Assembly (NCBI GenBank): GCA_947179285.1
Contig: CAMXAV010000001.1
Span: forward strand, 1 to 14,978
Source of the DNA: an uncultured Helicobacter sp.
GTDB lineage: Bacteria; Campylobacterota; Campylobacteria; Campylobacterales; Helicobacteraceae
Direction: 5' to 3'
Length of the DNA: 14,978 bases
A program made the translations under genes and the position numbers. Shown in pieces: positions 6,240-13,998 of this stretch. The notes under the pieces were generated by a model. The model worked only from the letters and a program-made list of their open reading frames with translations, was not told where the DNA came from and searched no databases. Numbering within the stretch: position 1 is the first letter of the stretch; the number at the start of each line of letters is the position of its first letter.

Positions 6240-6434
6240 ATGGAAAAAGACAGACGTAAATTCTTAAAAAACGTCACCAAAACTTCCATTGCAGTTGCGG
6301 GCGCTGGAATCGTGCTTGCAGGCTGTGGCAAAAAAGGTAGCAGCGAGAATCTCGTGCGCGGCAAATCGCCCAAAAAAGAGATTCTTTATCAAAAAACACA
6401 GCAATGGGATTTGTATTATTCTGTTGCTAAATAA
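6240..6434 (+). CDS. Small Tat-exported formate dehydrogenase-region protein, copy 1
   Basis: 64 aa. It matches the description of the 'formate dehydrogenase region TAT target' family (TIGR02811): under about 70 residues, a twin-arginine signal, and a short conserved tail with Tyr-x-x-Thr and a Tyr-Tyr pair. Here the Tat motif is DRRKFLK (4-10), then a hydrophobic stretch ending GIVLAGCGKKG, which also reads as a lipobox (LAGC) and could make it a lipoprotein. The tail is ILYQKTQQWDLYYSVAK; the family's usual His and Ile/Val after Thr are Gln and Trp here. AAGGAG precedes the ATG. Known members lie beside formate dehydrogenase subunits and have no proven function; a small accessory subunit is the usual guess. 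Its stop overlaps a spurious in-frame ATG 15 bases before the fdhA start. Confidence 0.85.
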   Translation: MEKDRRKFLKNVTKTSIAVAGAGIVLAGCGKKGSSENLVRGKSPKKEILYQKTQQWDLYYSVAK

Positions 6435-6448
6435 TGAAAGGAGACACA

Positions 6449-9280
6449 ATGAATGAGCTAGTCAAAAGACGCAACAGCAGACGTGCGTTTTTGAAAATGA
6501 CGGCTCTTGGCGGCTTGGCAGGCGCGAGTGTTGCACTAGCAGACACAGACAAAACAATGCGCCCCGCGACCGCTCAAGAGCTCAAAGAAAGGTATCCACA
6601 AAGCAAGAAAATCAAGACGATTTGTACACATTGCTCGGTGGGTTGTGGAATCGTAGCCGAAGTCGTTGATGGCGTTTGGGTGCGACAAGAAGTGGCGCAA
6701 GACCACCCAATCTCGCAAGGTGGGCATTGCTGCAAGGGCGCAGACCTCATCGACAGGGCGCGCAGCGAAACGCGTTTGCGCTATCCTCTCGAGAAAAAGG
6801 GCGGCAAATGGACACGCGTCAAATATGACGATGCGATGGACAACATCGCCGCGCAATTGAAGCAAATTCGCGAGGAAAGCGGACCCGATGCGGTGATGTT
6901 TTTGGGTAGTGCGAAATGCTCAAACGAGCAAAGCTACTATATCCGAAAATTCGCCGCATTCTTTGGCACAAACAACATCGACCATTGCGCCCGCGTTTGA
7001 CACTCTCCAACAGTTGCCGGTGTGGCAAATACATTTGGATATGGTGGAATGACGAACCATTTGGGAGACATGCAATTCTCGAAATACATTCTTGTTGTTG
7101 GCGCAAACCCTGCCGTGAATCACCCTGTTTCAATGGTGCATATCTTGCGCGCGAAAGAAAAAGGCGCGAAGCTCGTGTGCATTGACCCACGATTCACCAA
7201 AACAGCAGCGAAATGCGATGAATATCATCGAATCCGCAGCGGAACAGACATTGCGTTTGCATACGGGCTCTTGAACCATATCATCGCCAAAAAACTCTAT
7301 GATGAGCAATATCTCAAAGACAGAGTCGATGGTTATGAAATGATTATGGAAGAAGCGAAGAAGTTCTCGCCCGAAGTCGCAGCCGATGTTTGCGGGATTC
7401 CTGCCGATATGATTCGCCATATTGCCGAAGAAATGGCGGCGGCAAAACCTGCGAGCTTGATATGGAATCAGGGGCTCACCCAACACACTGTGGGCACGAG
7501 CAATACGCGCATTATGCCGATTCTCCAAATGTTCTTGGGGAATATTGGCAAAAACGGCGGCGGCGTGAACATCTTGCGCGGGCATGACAACGTACAAGGC
7601 GCGTCTGATATGAACAACCTCGCCGATTCTTTGCCCGGATATTATGGTCTTGGCGAGCCCGCGTGGCGGCATTTCTGCAAGCATTGGAATGTCGATTATG
7701 ACTGGATGGTTTCGCGTTTCAAAGACAAAGAAATGATGGGCAAAACAGGCTTTGCGCACTCGACATGGAAATTTGGCGTGCTCGATGAGGAAAACGCGGC
7801 AAACAATGCGGGTACAAAGCTCCGCGCGCTCGTTGTGATTGGCTCGGGTATGACGACTGTTTCGCTGCTCGATTTGCAACGCAAGGCGATGGACAAGCTC
7901 GACTTGGTCGTATTCGTCGACCCCTATGTGAACGACTTGGCGATTTATGGCGACAGAACCGATAATCTATTCTGCTTGCCCGCCGCCTCGCAAATGGAAA
8001 CAGCCGGCAGTGTCGCAGCGACAAACCGCAGCTACCAATGGCGCAGCAAAGTCATGGAGCCCTTGTTTGAATGCCGCCCTGATGAAGAGTTCCTATTTGG
8101 GCTCGCCGAGCGGCTCGGATTCCTCGAGGAACTCCAACGCAGGCTCTATGACATCGCCAAAGCAAACGGCAGAGACAAGTTTATGTGGCCTGAAGACGCG
8201 ACAACGGAGCTCACACAAAGCATTCGCAGCATCGGCTTGCAGGGCATGAGCCCCGAACGCTTGAAGGCGCACCAAGAGAATTGGCATTTGTTCGACAAAG
8301 TAACTCTTGAGGGCACAGGACCATTCAAGGGCGATTACTATGGTTTGCCATGGCCTTGTTGGAGCGACAAGCACCCCGGCACGCCTGTGATGTACAATGA
8401 CCAGATTCCGGTTATGCGCGGCGGTATGGGATTCCGTGTGAATTGGGGCGTTACGAATCCTAGCGGGCAGAGCATGCTCACGCCACGTTCACTGCCTGAC
8501 GCGAAACACGAAGGCGGGCATGCCCCCGTTACCGCAGCAAATGCCGAATCGCTTGGAATCCGTCTCACAGAGGCAGAGAAAGAAGCGATTGCGGGCAGCA
8601 CCTTTGCGCTTGGAATCGGCAACAACATCTTGGTCGAAAAGGCGCTCGAACACGGGCTTTGCCCCTATGGCAACGGCAAGGCGCGCGCGAATGTGTGGAA
8701 CTGGTATGACAAGATTCCATTGCACCGCGAGCCTTTGCACTCTGTGCGCGGAGATTTGGTTGATAAATATCCCAACTTCCCCGACAAGCCCAACCATTTC
8801 AGGGCAAACATCAAATACCGCTCGCGCCAAAAAGAGCTCGGCGATTCCAAAAACTGGGTTGATGATTTCCCTATCAACATGCTAAGTGGGCGTATGGTTG
8901 CGCACATGGGAACAGGTGCGGAAACAAGGAGCGCAAAATACCTCGCCGAGGTTGAAGGCGAAATGTTTGTCGAGATTCACCCCGACAAAGCCGCCGAGCT
9001 CAAAGTCAAAAACGGCGAAATGGTTTGGGTCTATGGAACGAATGGTTGCAAAATCAAAGTTCCTGTAAAGATTTCTACACGGGTAGATTACAACAGCATT
9101 TGGTTGCCGCAAAACTTCTCGGGCATGGACCAAGGAGTATCAAGGTTGGGTAACTACCCCGATGGCACAAAACCTTATGCAATCGGTGAGTCGGCAAATA
9201 TGGTTAGTAGTTATGGTTTTGACTACAACTCTGCTTGCCCCGAGACAAAATGCGGCTTGTGTCGCATCGAAAAAGCATAG
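6449..9280 (+). CDS. fdhA: Formate dehydrogenase catalytic subunit, selenocysteine form (UGA codon 184 = Sec)
   Basis: 943 aa read through the in-frame TGA at 6998-7000. It oxidises formate at a molybdenum or tungsten bis-MGD centre in the periplasm and passes electrons to FdhB. The Tat signal is SRRAFLK (10-16) followed by a hydrophobic stretch to about residue 31. The [4Fe-4S] cluster ligands are C59, C62, C66 and C94, with the conserved lysine in HCCKG (K96). Sec184 is followed by His185, as in E. coli FdhF U140-H141. The reading frame continues with full homology to the second copy, which has Cys at the aligned place, and a SECIS-like hairpin follows the TGA. The start is ATG 6449 with GAAAGGAG; a frame beginning at 6434 lacks a site. 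The C-terminus carries an extra cysteine motif, CPETKCGLCRIEKA. Automated annotation would split this gene into 6434-7000 and 7022-9280. Confidence 0.93.
6998..7040 (+). promoter_or_regulatory. Selenocysteine UGA and bacterial SECIS-like hairpin
   Basis: The TGA is at 6998-7000. Thirteen bases later TTGCC (7014-7018) pairs with GGCAA (7024-7028) around the loop GGTGT, and CCAA (7007-7010) pairs with TTGG (7035-7038) as a lower helix across an asymmetric internal loop. A G-G-U in the apical loop recalls the SelB-contacting GU of the E. coli fdhF element. In the Cys copy the equivalent sequence (TTGCCGGCGTGGCAA, 10124-10138) keeps the apical stem because the protein is conserved, so the stem alone is not proof. 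selA, selB, selC and selD are not in the window. Confidence 0.75.
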
Positions 9281-9283
9281 GGA

Positions 9284-9327
9284 GGTGATTCCATGAGGAT
9301 TTCTGTTTTGGATTCCGTGGAATCACC
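9284..9327 (+). promoter_or_regulatory. Intercistronic hairpin between the two Tat-fdhA modules
   Basis: GGTGATTCCA (9284-9293) pairs over 10 bp with TGGAATCACC (9318-9327), enclosing a 24-base loop. It lies directly after the Sec-fdhA stop (9278-9280). There is no T-run. The GGAGGTG at 9281-9287, a strong Shine-Dalgarno-like sequence, is partly buried in the left arm. It may limit or stabilise downstream mRNA; I see no convincing TATAAT between the modules. Confidence 0.5.
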
Positions 9328-9351
9328 ACAACTTCAAAATAAGGAGTCCTT

Positions 9352-9546
9352 ATGGAAAAAGGCAGACGTGAGTTTTTAAAGACGGCTACAAAAACTGTGG
9401 CTTTGACGGCAGGCGCGGGCGTTGTGCTCGCAGGCTGTGGCAAAAAAGGTAGCAGCGAGAATCTCGTGCGCGGCAAATCGCCCAAAGTCGAGATTCTCTA
9501 TCGCCCAACACAACAATGGAAATTGTATTATTCCGTTGCACATTGA
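9352..9546 (+). CDS. Small Tat-exported formate dehydrogenase-region protein, copy 2
   Basis: 64 aa, the same length as copy 1 and of the same TIGR02811-like type. Tat motif GRREFLK (4-10), hydrophobic stretch ending VVLAGCGKKG (again a lipobox-like LAGC), and tail ILYRPTQQWKLYYSVAH. Between the lipobox region and KSP (about residues 27-45) the two copies are identical in both protein and DNA, while the hydrophobic part of the signal and the tail have diverged. AAGGAG lies upstream of the ATG. Having one such gene before each FdhA argues that it acts with its own catalytic subunit rather than being a general factor. Confidence 0.85.
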   Translation: MEKGRREFLKTATKTVALTAGAGVVLAGCGKKGSSENLVRGKSPKVEILYRPTQQWKLYYSVAH

Positions 9547-9561
9547 GAAAGGAGGTAGACG

Positions 9562-12378
9562 ATGAACACATTCAAGGCACGAAGTGACAGAAGGGCATTT
9601 TTGAAAATGGCAGCACTTGGCAGCTTGGCTGGCGCAGGCGTTGCGCTTGGCGACACACAAAAAACAATGCGCCAAGCAAGCGCGCAAGAGCTCAAAGAGA
9701 AATATCCCAAGTCGCAAAAAATCAAGACGATTTGCACCCATTGTTCTGTGGGCTGCGGAATCATCGCCGAAGTTGTCGATGGTGTTTGGGTGCGCCAAGA
9801 AGTGGCGCAAGACCATCCTATCTCTCAAGGCGGGCATTGCTGCAAGGGCGCAGACCTCATCGACAGGGCGCGCAGCGAAACGCGATTGCGCTATCCTGTG
9901 GAAAAGCAAAACGGCAAATGGCAGCGCGTGAGCTGGGATTCGGCTATGGGCAAAATCGCCGACAAATTGAGCAAAATCCGCGAGGAACATGGTCCCGATG
10001 CGGTGATGTTCATCGGCAGCGCGAAATGCTCGAACGAGCAAGCCTACTATATCCGCAAATTCACGGCATTCTTTGGCACAAACAATCTCGACCATTGCAA
10101 TCGCGTGTGCCATAGCCCAACCGTTGCCGGCGTGGCAAACACCTTTGGGTATGGAGGCATGACAAATCACCTCGGGGATATGATGTTTTCTAAATATATC
10201 CTAATTATCGGGGCAAATCCTGCCGTGAATCACCCCGTTTCGATGGTGCATATCTTGCGCTCCAAAGAAAAGGGCTGCAAGCTCGTTTGCGTCGACCCGC
10301 GATTCACCAAAACGGCGGCAAAATGCGATGAGTTCCATAGAATCCGCAGCGGAACAGACATTGCGTTTGCATACGGAATGCTCAACCATATCATCGCCAA
10401 GAAACTCTATGACGAGCAATATTTGCGCGACAGAGTCGATGATTATGAGGCAATTATGGAAGAGGCGAAAAAATTCCCACCCGAAGTCGTGGCGGACATC
10501 ACGGGCGTTCCCGCCGATGCCATTCGCCATATCGCCGAAGAAATGGCGGCGGCAAAGCCTGCGTGCTTGATATGGAATCAGGGGCTCACCCAACACACAG
10601 TGGGCACGAGCAATACGCGCATTATGCCAATCTTGCAAATGTTCTTGGGCAACATTGGCAAAAACGGCGGCGGCGTGAATATCTTGCGCGGGCATGACAA
10701 TGTGCAAGGCAGCTCGGATATGAGCGCAAACCCCGATATTTTGCCCGGGTACTATCCCTTGACAGAGAAGAATTGGCGCTACTTCGCGCGGCATTGGAAG
10801 GTTGATTATGACTGGCTGAAGGGGCGTTTCAAAAACCAACAGATGATGGAAAAAACGGGCTATGCCATTTCGACATGGAAATTTGGCGCAATCGATTCGG
10901 AAAACGCCGCAAACAATGGCGACACGATGATTAAGGCGCTCGTGGTGATTGGCACGGGCATGACGACAGCATCGCTTTTGCATTTGCACCAACAAGCACT
11001 CAACGAAATGGAGCTCATTGTTTTCATCGACCCGTATGTGAATGACTTCGCCGTCTATACCGACAAGCCCGATGGCGTGTTCTGCTTGCCCGCCGCCTCG
11101 CAAATGGAAACAAGCGGCAGCCTCGCAGCGACAAACCGCAGCTACCAATGGCGCAGCAAAGTTATGGAGCCCTTCTTTGAATGCCGCCCCGATGAGGAGA
11201 TTCTGTTTGATTTTGCCAATCGGCTCGGATTCTTGAAGGAATACCAACAAAGCCTCTATGACATCGCCAAATCCAAAGGGAGAGACCAATTTATTTGGCC
11301 TGACGATGCGACAACAGAATACACGCAAAGCATTCGTACGATTGGCTTGCAGGGCATGAGCCCCGAACGACTGAAGGCACACCAAGAGAATTGGCATTTG
11401 TTCGACAAAGTAACGCTCGAGGGCACAGGAGCTTTTGCGGGCGAATATTATGGCTTGCCGTGGCCTTGTTGGAGCGACAAGCACCCCGGCACGCCCGTGT
11501 TGTATAATGACGAAATCCCCGTCATGCGTGGCGGAATGGGATTCCGCACGAATTGGGGCACAACAAGCCAAGCCACAGGCAAAAGCATGCTCTCGCCACA
11601 CTCACTGCCTCTTTCCACGATTAGCGGGCATGCACCCGTTACGGCAGAAAACGCCGAATCGCTTGGAATCCACCTCACCGAAGCCGAGAAAGAACTCGCA
11701 CAAGACAATTCCTATCCTTATGGATATGGAACAAATATCCTAGTCGAAAAGGCGCTAGAAGCTGGGCTTTGCCCGTATGGCAACGGCAAGGCGCGCGCAA
11801 ATGTGTGGAACTGGTATGACAAGATTCCATTGCACCGCGAGCCGCTGCATTCTGTGCGCGGGGATTTGGTTGATAAATATCCCAACTTCCCCGACAAGCC
11901 CGACCATTTCAGGGCAAACATCAAATACCGCTCGCGCCAAAAAGAAAAGGATTGGGTCAAAGAATTTCCTATCAACATGCTAAGTGGGCGTATGGTTGCA
12001 CACATGGGAACAGGCGCCGAGACACGAGCCGCGAAATACCTCGCCGAGGTTGAAGGCGAAATGTTTGTCGAGATTCACCCCGACAAAGCCGCCGAGCTGG
12101 GCATCAAAAACGGCGATATGGTCTGGCTATATGGCACAATGGACACGCGAATCCTCGTGCCTGCCAAGCTCTCTTTGCGTGTGGATTATAATAGCGTATG
12201 GTTGCCGCAAAACTTCTCGGGAATGGACCAAGGTAAATCGCGACTTGACCTCTACCCCGAAGGCACGGCGCCGTATGCGATTGGAGAATCAGCAAGCATG
12301 GTTTCAAGCTATGGATTTGACTACAACACAGCTTGTCCAGAATCTAAATGTGGTCTATGTCGGATTGAAAAGGCATAA
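9562..12378 (+). CDS. fdhA: Formate dehydrogenase catalytic subunit, cysteine form (Cys183)
   Basis: 938 aa, a complete FdhA without UGA. The Tat signal is DRRAFLK (9-15); cluster cysteines are C58, C61, C65 and C93 with K95 in HCCKG. The metal ligand is Cys183 (TGC at 10108-10110), followed by His184, in RVCHSPTVAG. The same C-terminal cysteine motif occurs (CPESKCGLCRIEKA). Cys-type formate dehydrogenases are generally functional but often slower than Sec-type enzymes, so this copy may cover selenium-poor conditions. AAAGGAGG precedes the ATG. It sits 14 bases upstream of fdhB, so the Cys form, not the Sec form, is directly linked to the single electron-transfer subunit. A second role (different affinity or metal) cannot be excluded. 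Confidence 0.94.
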   Translation: MNTFKARSDRRAFLKMAALGSLAGAGVALGDTQKTMRQASAQELKEKYPKSQKIKTICTHCSVGCGIIAEVVDGVWVRQEVAQDHPISQGGHCCKGADLIDRARSETRLRYPVEKQNGKWQRVSWDSAMGKIADKLSKIREEHGPDAVMFIGSAKCSNEQAYYIRKFTAFFGTNNLDHCNRVCHSPTVAGVANTFGYGGMTNHLGDMMFSKYILIIGANPAVNHPVSMVHILRSKEKGCKLVCVDPRFTKTAAKCDEFHRIRSGTDIAFAYGMLNHIIAKKLYDEQYLRDRVDDYEAIMEEAKKFPPEVVADITGVPADAIRHIAEEMAAAKPACLIWNQGLTQHTVGTSNTRIMPILQMFLGNIGKNGGGVNILRGHDNVQGSSDMSANPDILPGYYPLTEKNWRYFARHWKVDYDWLKGRFKNQQMMEKTGYAISTWKFGAIDSENAANNGDTMIKALVVIGTGMTTASLLHLHQQALNEMELIVFIDPYVNDFAVYTDKPDGVFCLPAASQMETSGSLAATNRSYQWRSKVMEPFFECRPDEEILFDFANRLGFLKEYQQSLYDIAKSKGRDQFIWPDDATTEYTQSIRTIGLQGMSPERLKAHQENWHLFDKVTLEGTGAFAGEYYGLPWPCWSDKHPGTPVLYNDEIPVMRGGMGFRTNWGTTSQATGKSMLSPHSLPLSTISGHAPVTAENAESLGIHLTEAEKELAQDNSYPYGYGTNILVEKALEAGLCPYGNGKARANVWNWYDKIPLHREPLHSVRGDLVDKYPNFPDKPDHFRANIKYRSRQKEKDWVKEFPINMLSGRMVAHMGTGAETRAAKYLAEVEGEMFVEIHPDKAAELGIKNGDMVWLYGTMDTRILVPAKLSLRVDYNSVWLPQNFSGMDQGKSRLDLYPEGTAPYAIGESASMVSSYGFDYNTACPESKCGLCRIEKA

Positions 12379-12392
12379 AGAAAGGATAAAAA

Positions 12393-13022
12393 ATGAGTAA
12401 CACAATTCCGAGTAATCTTGAGAATCACTCAAGAATCAAATTCTACTGCGATACGAATCGTTGTATCGAGTGCCACGGCTGCGATGTCGCTTGCAAAGAA
12501 GCACATCACCTGCCTGTGGGCGTCAACCGCCGAAGGGTGATTATGCTCAACGAAGGCGTTGTTGGCAAAGAAACCGCCGTGTCTATCGCTTGCATGCATT
12601 GCGCCGATGCGCCTTGTGCGCAAGTCTGCCCTGTGGATTGCTTCTATATCCGCGCCGATGGAATCGTGCTGCATGACAAAAAGACATGCATTGGCTGCGG
12701 ATATTGCCTCTATGCATGCCCCTTTGGCGCGCCGCAGTTCCCCAAAAACGGCGTGTTTGGCTCGCGCGGGGCGATGGACAAATGCACATTCTGTGCAGGC
12801 GGACCTGAAGAAACCAACAGCGAGGCAGAATATCGCCTCTATGGGCAAAACCGCATCGCCGAAGGCAAAGTGCCGATGTGCGCGAGCATGTGCAGCACAA
12901 AGGCGCTGCTTGCAGGCAGCAGCGAGGAAGTGTCGAACATCATCACACATCGCGCGCAAACAAGGGGCGAGAATATCCCCAACGCTGTGCCTAATGTCTG
13001 GAAAACGGCGTATGGTGATTAA
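12393..13022 (+). CDS. fdhB: Formate dehydrogenase iron-sulfur subunit
   Basis: 209 aa, a four-cluster ferredoxin-type electron-transfer subunit of the FdnH/DmsB type. Cysteine groups in order: CIECHGCDVAC (24-34), CMHCADAPCAQVCP (about 69-82), CIGCGYCLYACP (about 102-113), and CTFC (about 131-134) paired with CASMCSTKA (about 167-175). It has no signal peptide, so it is expected to be exported as a passenger with FdhA through Tat. Unlike E. coli FdnH it lacks a C-terminal membrane helix, so anchoring must come from FdhC. AAAGGA precedes the ATG. There is only one fdhB for two FdhA copies. Confidence 0.94.
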   Translation: MSNTIPSNLENHSRIKFYCDTNRCIECHGCDVACKEAHHLPVGVNRRRVIMLNEGVVGKETAVSIACMHCADAPCAQVCPVDCFYIRADGIVLHDKKTCIGCGYCLYACPFGAPQFPKNGVFGSRGAMDKCTFCAGGPEETNSEAEYRLYGQNRIAEGKVPMCASMCSTKALLAGSSEEVSNIITHRAQTRGENIPNAVPNVWKTAYGD

Positions 13023-13032
13023 GGAGGATTCT

Positions 13033-13998
13033 ATGAGAAATTTCGCAAAATTCTTTAGAATCTTCGCGCTGCTGCTCGCTATGGTGGGCGGCGCTGCCCT
13101 CGCGGCAGACCCAAGCGTGCCCAACAAAGACGGCAAGCAATATGCCGAGCTCATCGAGGGCAACAACGCGCTGATTGCGCCCGAGCAGCGGGCAAACCCG
13201 CTACTTTATGGCGGTCCAGAGGTTGCGGCAATCAAAACGTGGGGCGTTGGCTCGCCCAACTCAAAGGGGCTTGGCGAAATCTTCACGCTCGTGCAGGGGC
13301 ATTATTTCGCGCTTCTTTTCGCGATTGTCGTCATCGGCGTTCCGCTCGCCTTTTTGGGGCATTTCATGCTCATCGGGCAGCGCAAGTTCAAGCATGGCAA
13401 GATGATTCGCGTTTTCAGCGGCTACAACATCTGCGTGCATTGGTGCGCCGCTGTGCCGTTTGTGTTGCTGTGCCTCACGGGGCTTGTGATGATGTTTGGC
13501 GACAAGCTCGGCGGCGGGGCGCTCGTGCGCTTTGCGCGCGATGTACACGGAATCGCGACATGCGTTTTCGCGCCCTTTGGCGCGCTCATGTTCTTGATGT
13601 GGCTCAAAGACGCCTTGCCCAAAGGCTATGACATCAAGTGGTTCATGATTATGGGCGGCTATTTGAGCCAAGAGAATCGCCCAATCCCCGCAGGCAAGTT
13701 CAACGCAGGGCAGAAGATGTGGTTTTGGGTCGCGACACTCGGTGGCGCGGTGATGGTCATCACAGGCGCTATCATGTTCTTCCAATCTGCCGCAATCGAC
13801 ACCTTGCGCTTTATGGCGCTTGCACATAGCTTTATGGGAATCTTGGTTGTTGCGCTGCTCATCACCCATATCTATATGGCAGTATTCGCCATTGAAGGGG
13901 CTTTGCAGTCGATTCTAAACGGCAAAATGGGCGAAGAAGAAATCGCGATTTTGCACACATACTATTACGCAGAACTCAAGAAACAAGGCATTGCTTGA
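13033..13998 (+). CDS. fdhC: Formate dehydrogenase membrane cytochrome b subunit
   Basis: 321 aa from the ATG preceded by AAGGAGG; longer in-frame starts inside fdhB are not used. Residues 1-24 resemble a signal peptide ending ALAAD, followed by a ~65-residue periplasmic segment. Five hydrophobic segments follow at about 92-112, 131-156, 171-194, 228-250 and 262-288. Histidines suited to binding two haems b appear in NICVHW, DVHGIA, LAHSFM and THIYMA, matching the FdnI-type cytochrome b556 plan. It anchors the complex in the inner membrane and passes electrons to menaquinone. The signal-like N-terminus and extra segment make it longer than E. coli FdnI (about 217 aa), as is common for the Campylobacterota/Wolinella type. 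The stop overlaps the TTG start of fdhD. Confidence 0.92.
   Translation: MRNFAKFFRIFALLLAMVGGAALAADPSVPNKDGKQYAELIEGNNALIAPEQRANPLLYGGPEVAAIKTWGVGSPNSKGLGEIFTLVQGHYFALLFAIVVIGVPLAFLGHFMLIGQRKFKHGKMIRVFSGYNICVHWCAAVPFVLLCLTGLVMMFGDKLGGGALVRFARDVHGIATCVFAPFGALMFLMWLKDALPKGYDIKWFMIMGGYLSQENRPIPAGKFNAGQKMWFWVATLGGAVMVITGAIMFFQSAAIDTLRFMALAHSFMGILVVALLITHIYMAVFAIEGALQSILNGKMGEEEIAILHTYYYAELKKQGIA

Larger units (their letters stand above)
6240..9280 (+). repeat. Tandem duplication unit 1 (Tat protein + FdhA, Sec form)
   Basis: The pair small Tat gene + fdhA is repeated at 9352-12378 in the same order and orientation. Identity is high but patchy: a 57-base exact match in the small genes (6318-6374 versus 9430-9486) and a 65-base exact match in the fdhA 3' part (8936-9000 versus 12034-12098), separated by clearly diverged segments. 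Confidence 0.9.
9352..12378 (+). repeat. Tandem duplication unit 2 (Tat protein + FdhA, Cys form)
   Basis: Second copy of the module at 6240-9280. The copies differ by small in-frame length changes only (FdhA 943 versus 938 aa), by blocks of amino-acid divergence, and by TGC in place of TGA at the metal-ligand codon. Confidence 0.9.

Noticed and set aside
6998..7000. TGA as a nonsense mutation making the first fdhA a pseudogene
   Set aside because: The frame continues for 760 codons with full similarity to the second copy, the TGA is exactly at the metal-ligand codon, and a SECIS-like hairpin follows. Selenocysteine fits much better than decay.
7022..9280. Separate gene starting at 7022
   Set aside because: It is only the part of fdhA after the selenocysteine codon. 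No ribosome binding site precedes it, and its start lies in the SECIS-like loop.
10201..11601. 466-codon minus-strand open frame inside the Cys fdhA
   Set aside because: Shadow of fdhA. A corresponding shorter frame occurs opposite the Sec copy because the two sense strands are paralogous, so its conservation is not independent evidence.
12559..13032. Long N-terminal extension of fdhC overlapping fdhB
   Set aside because: The extension is an out-of-frame shadow of fdhB. The ATG at 13033 has AAGGAGG and begins a normal signal-like sequence.
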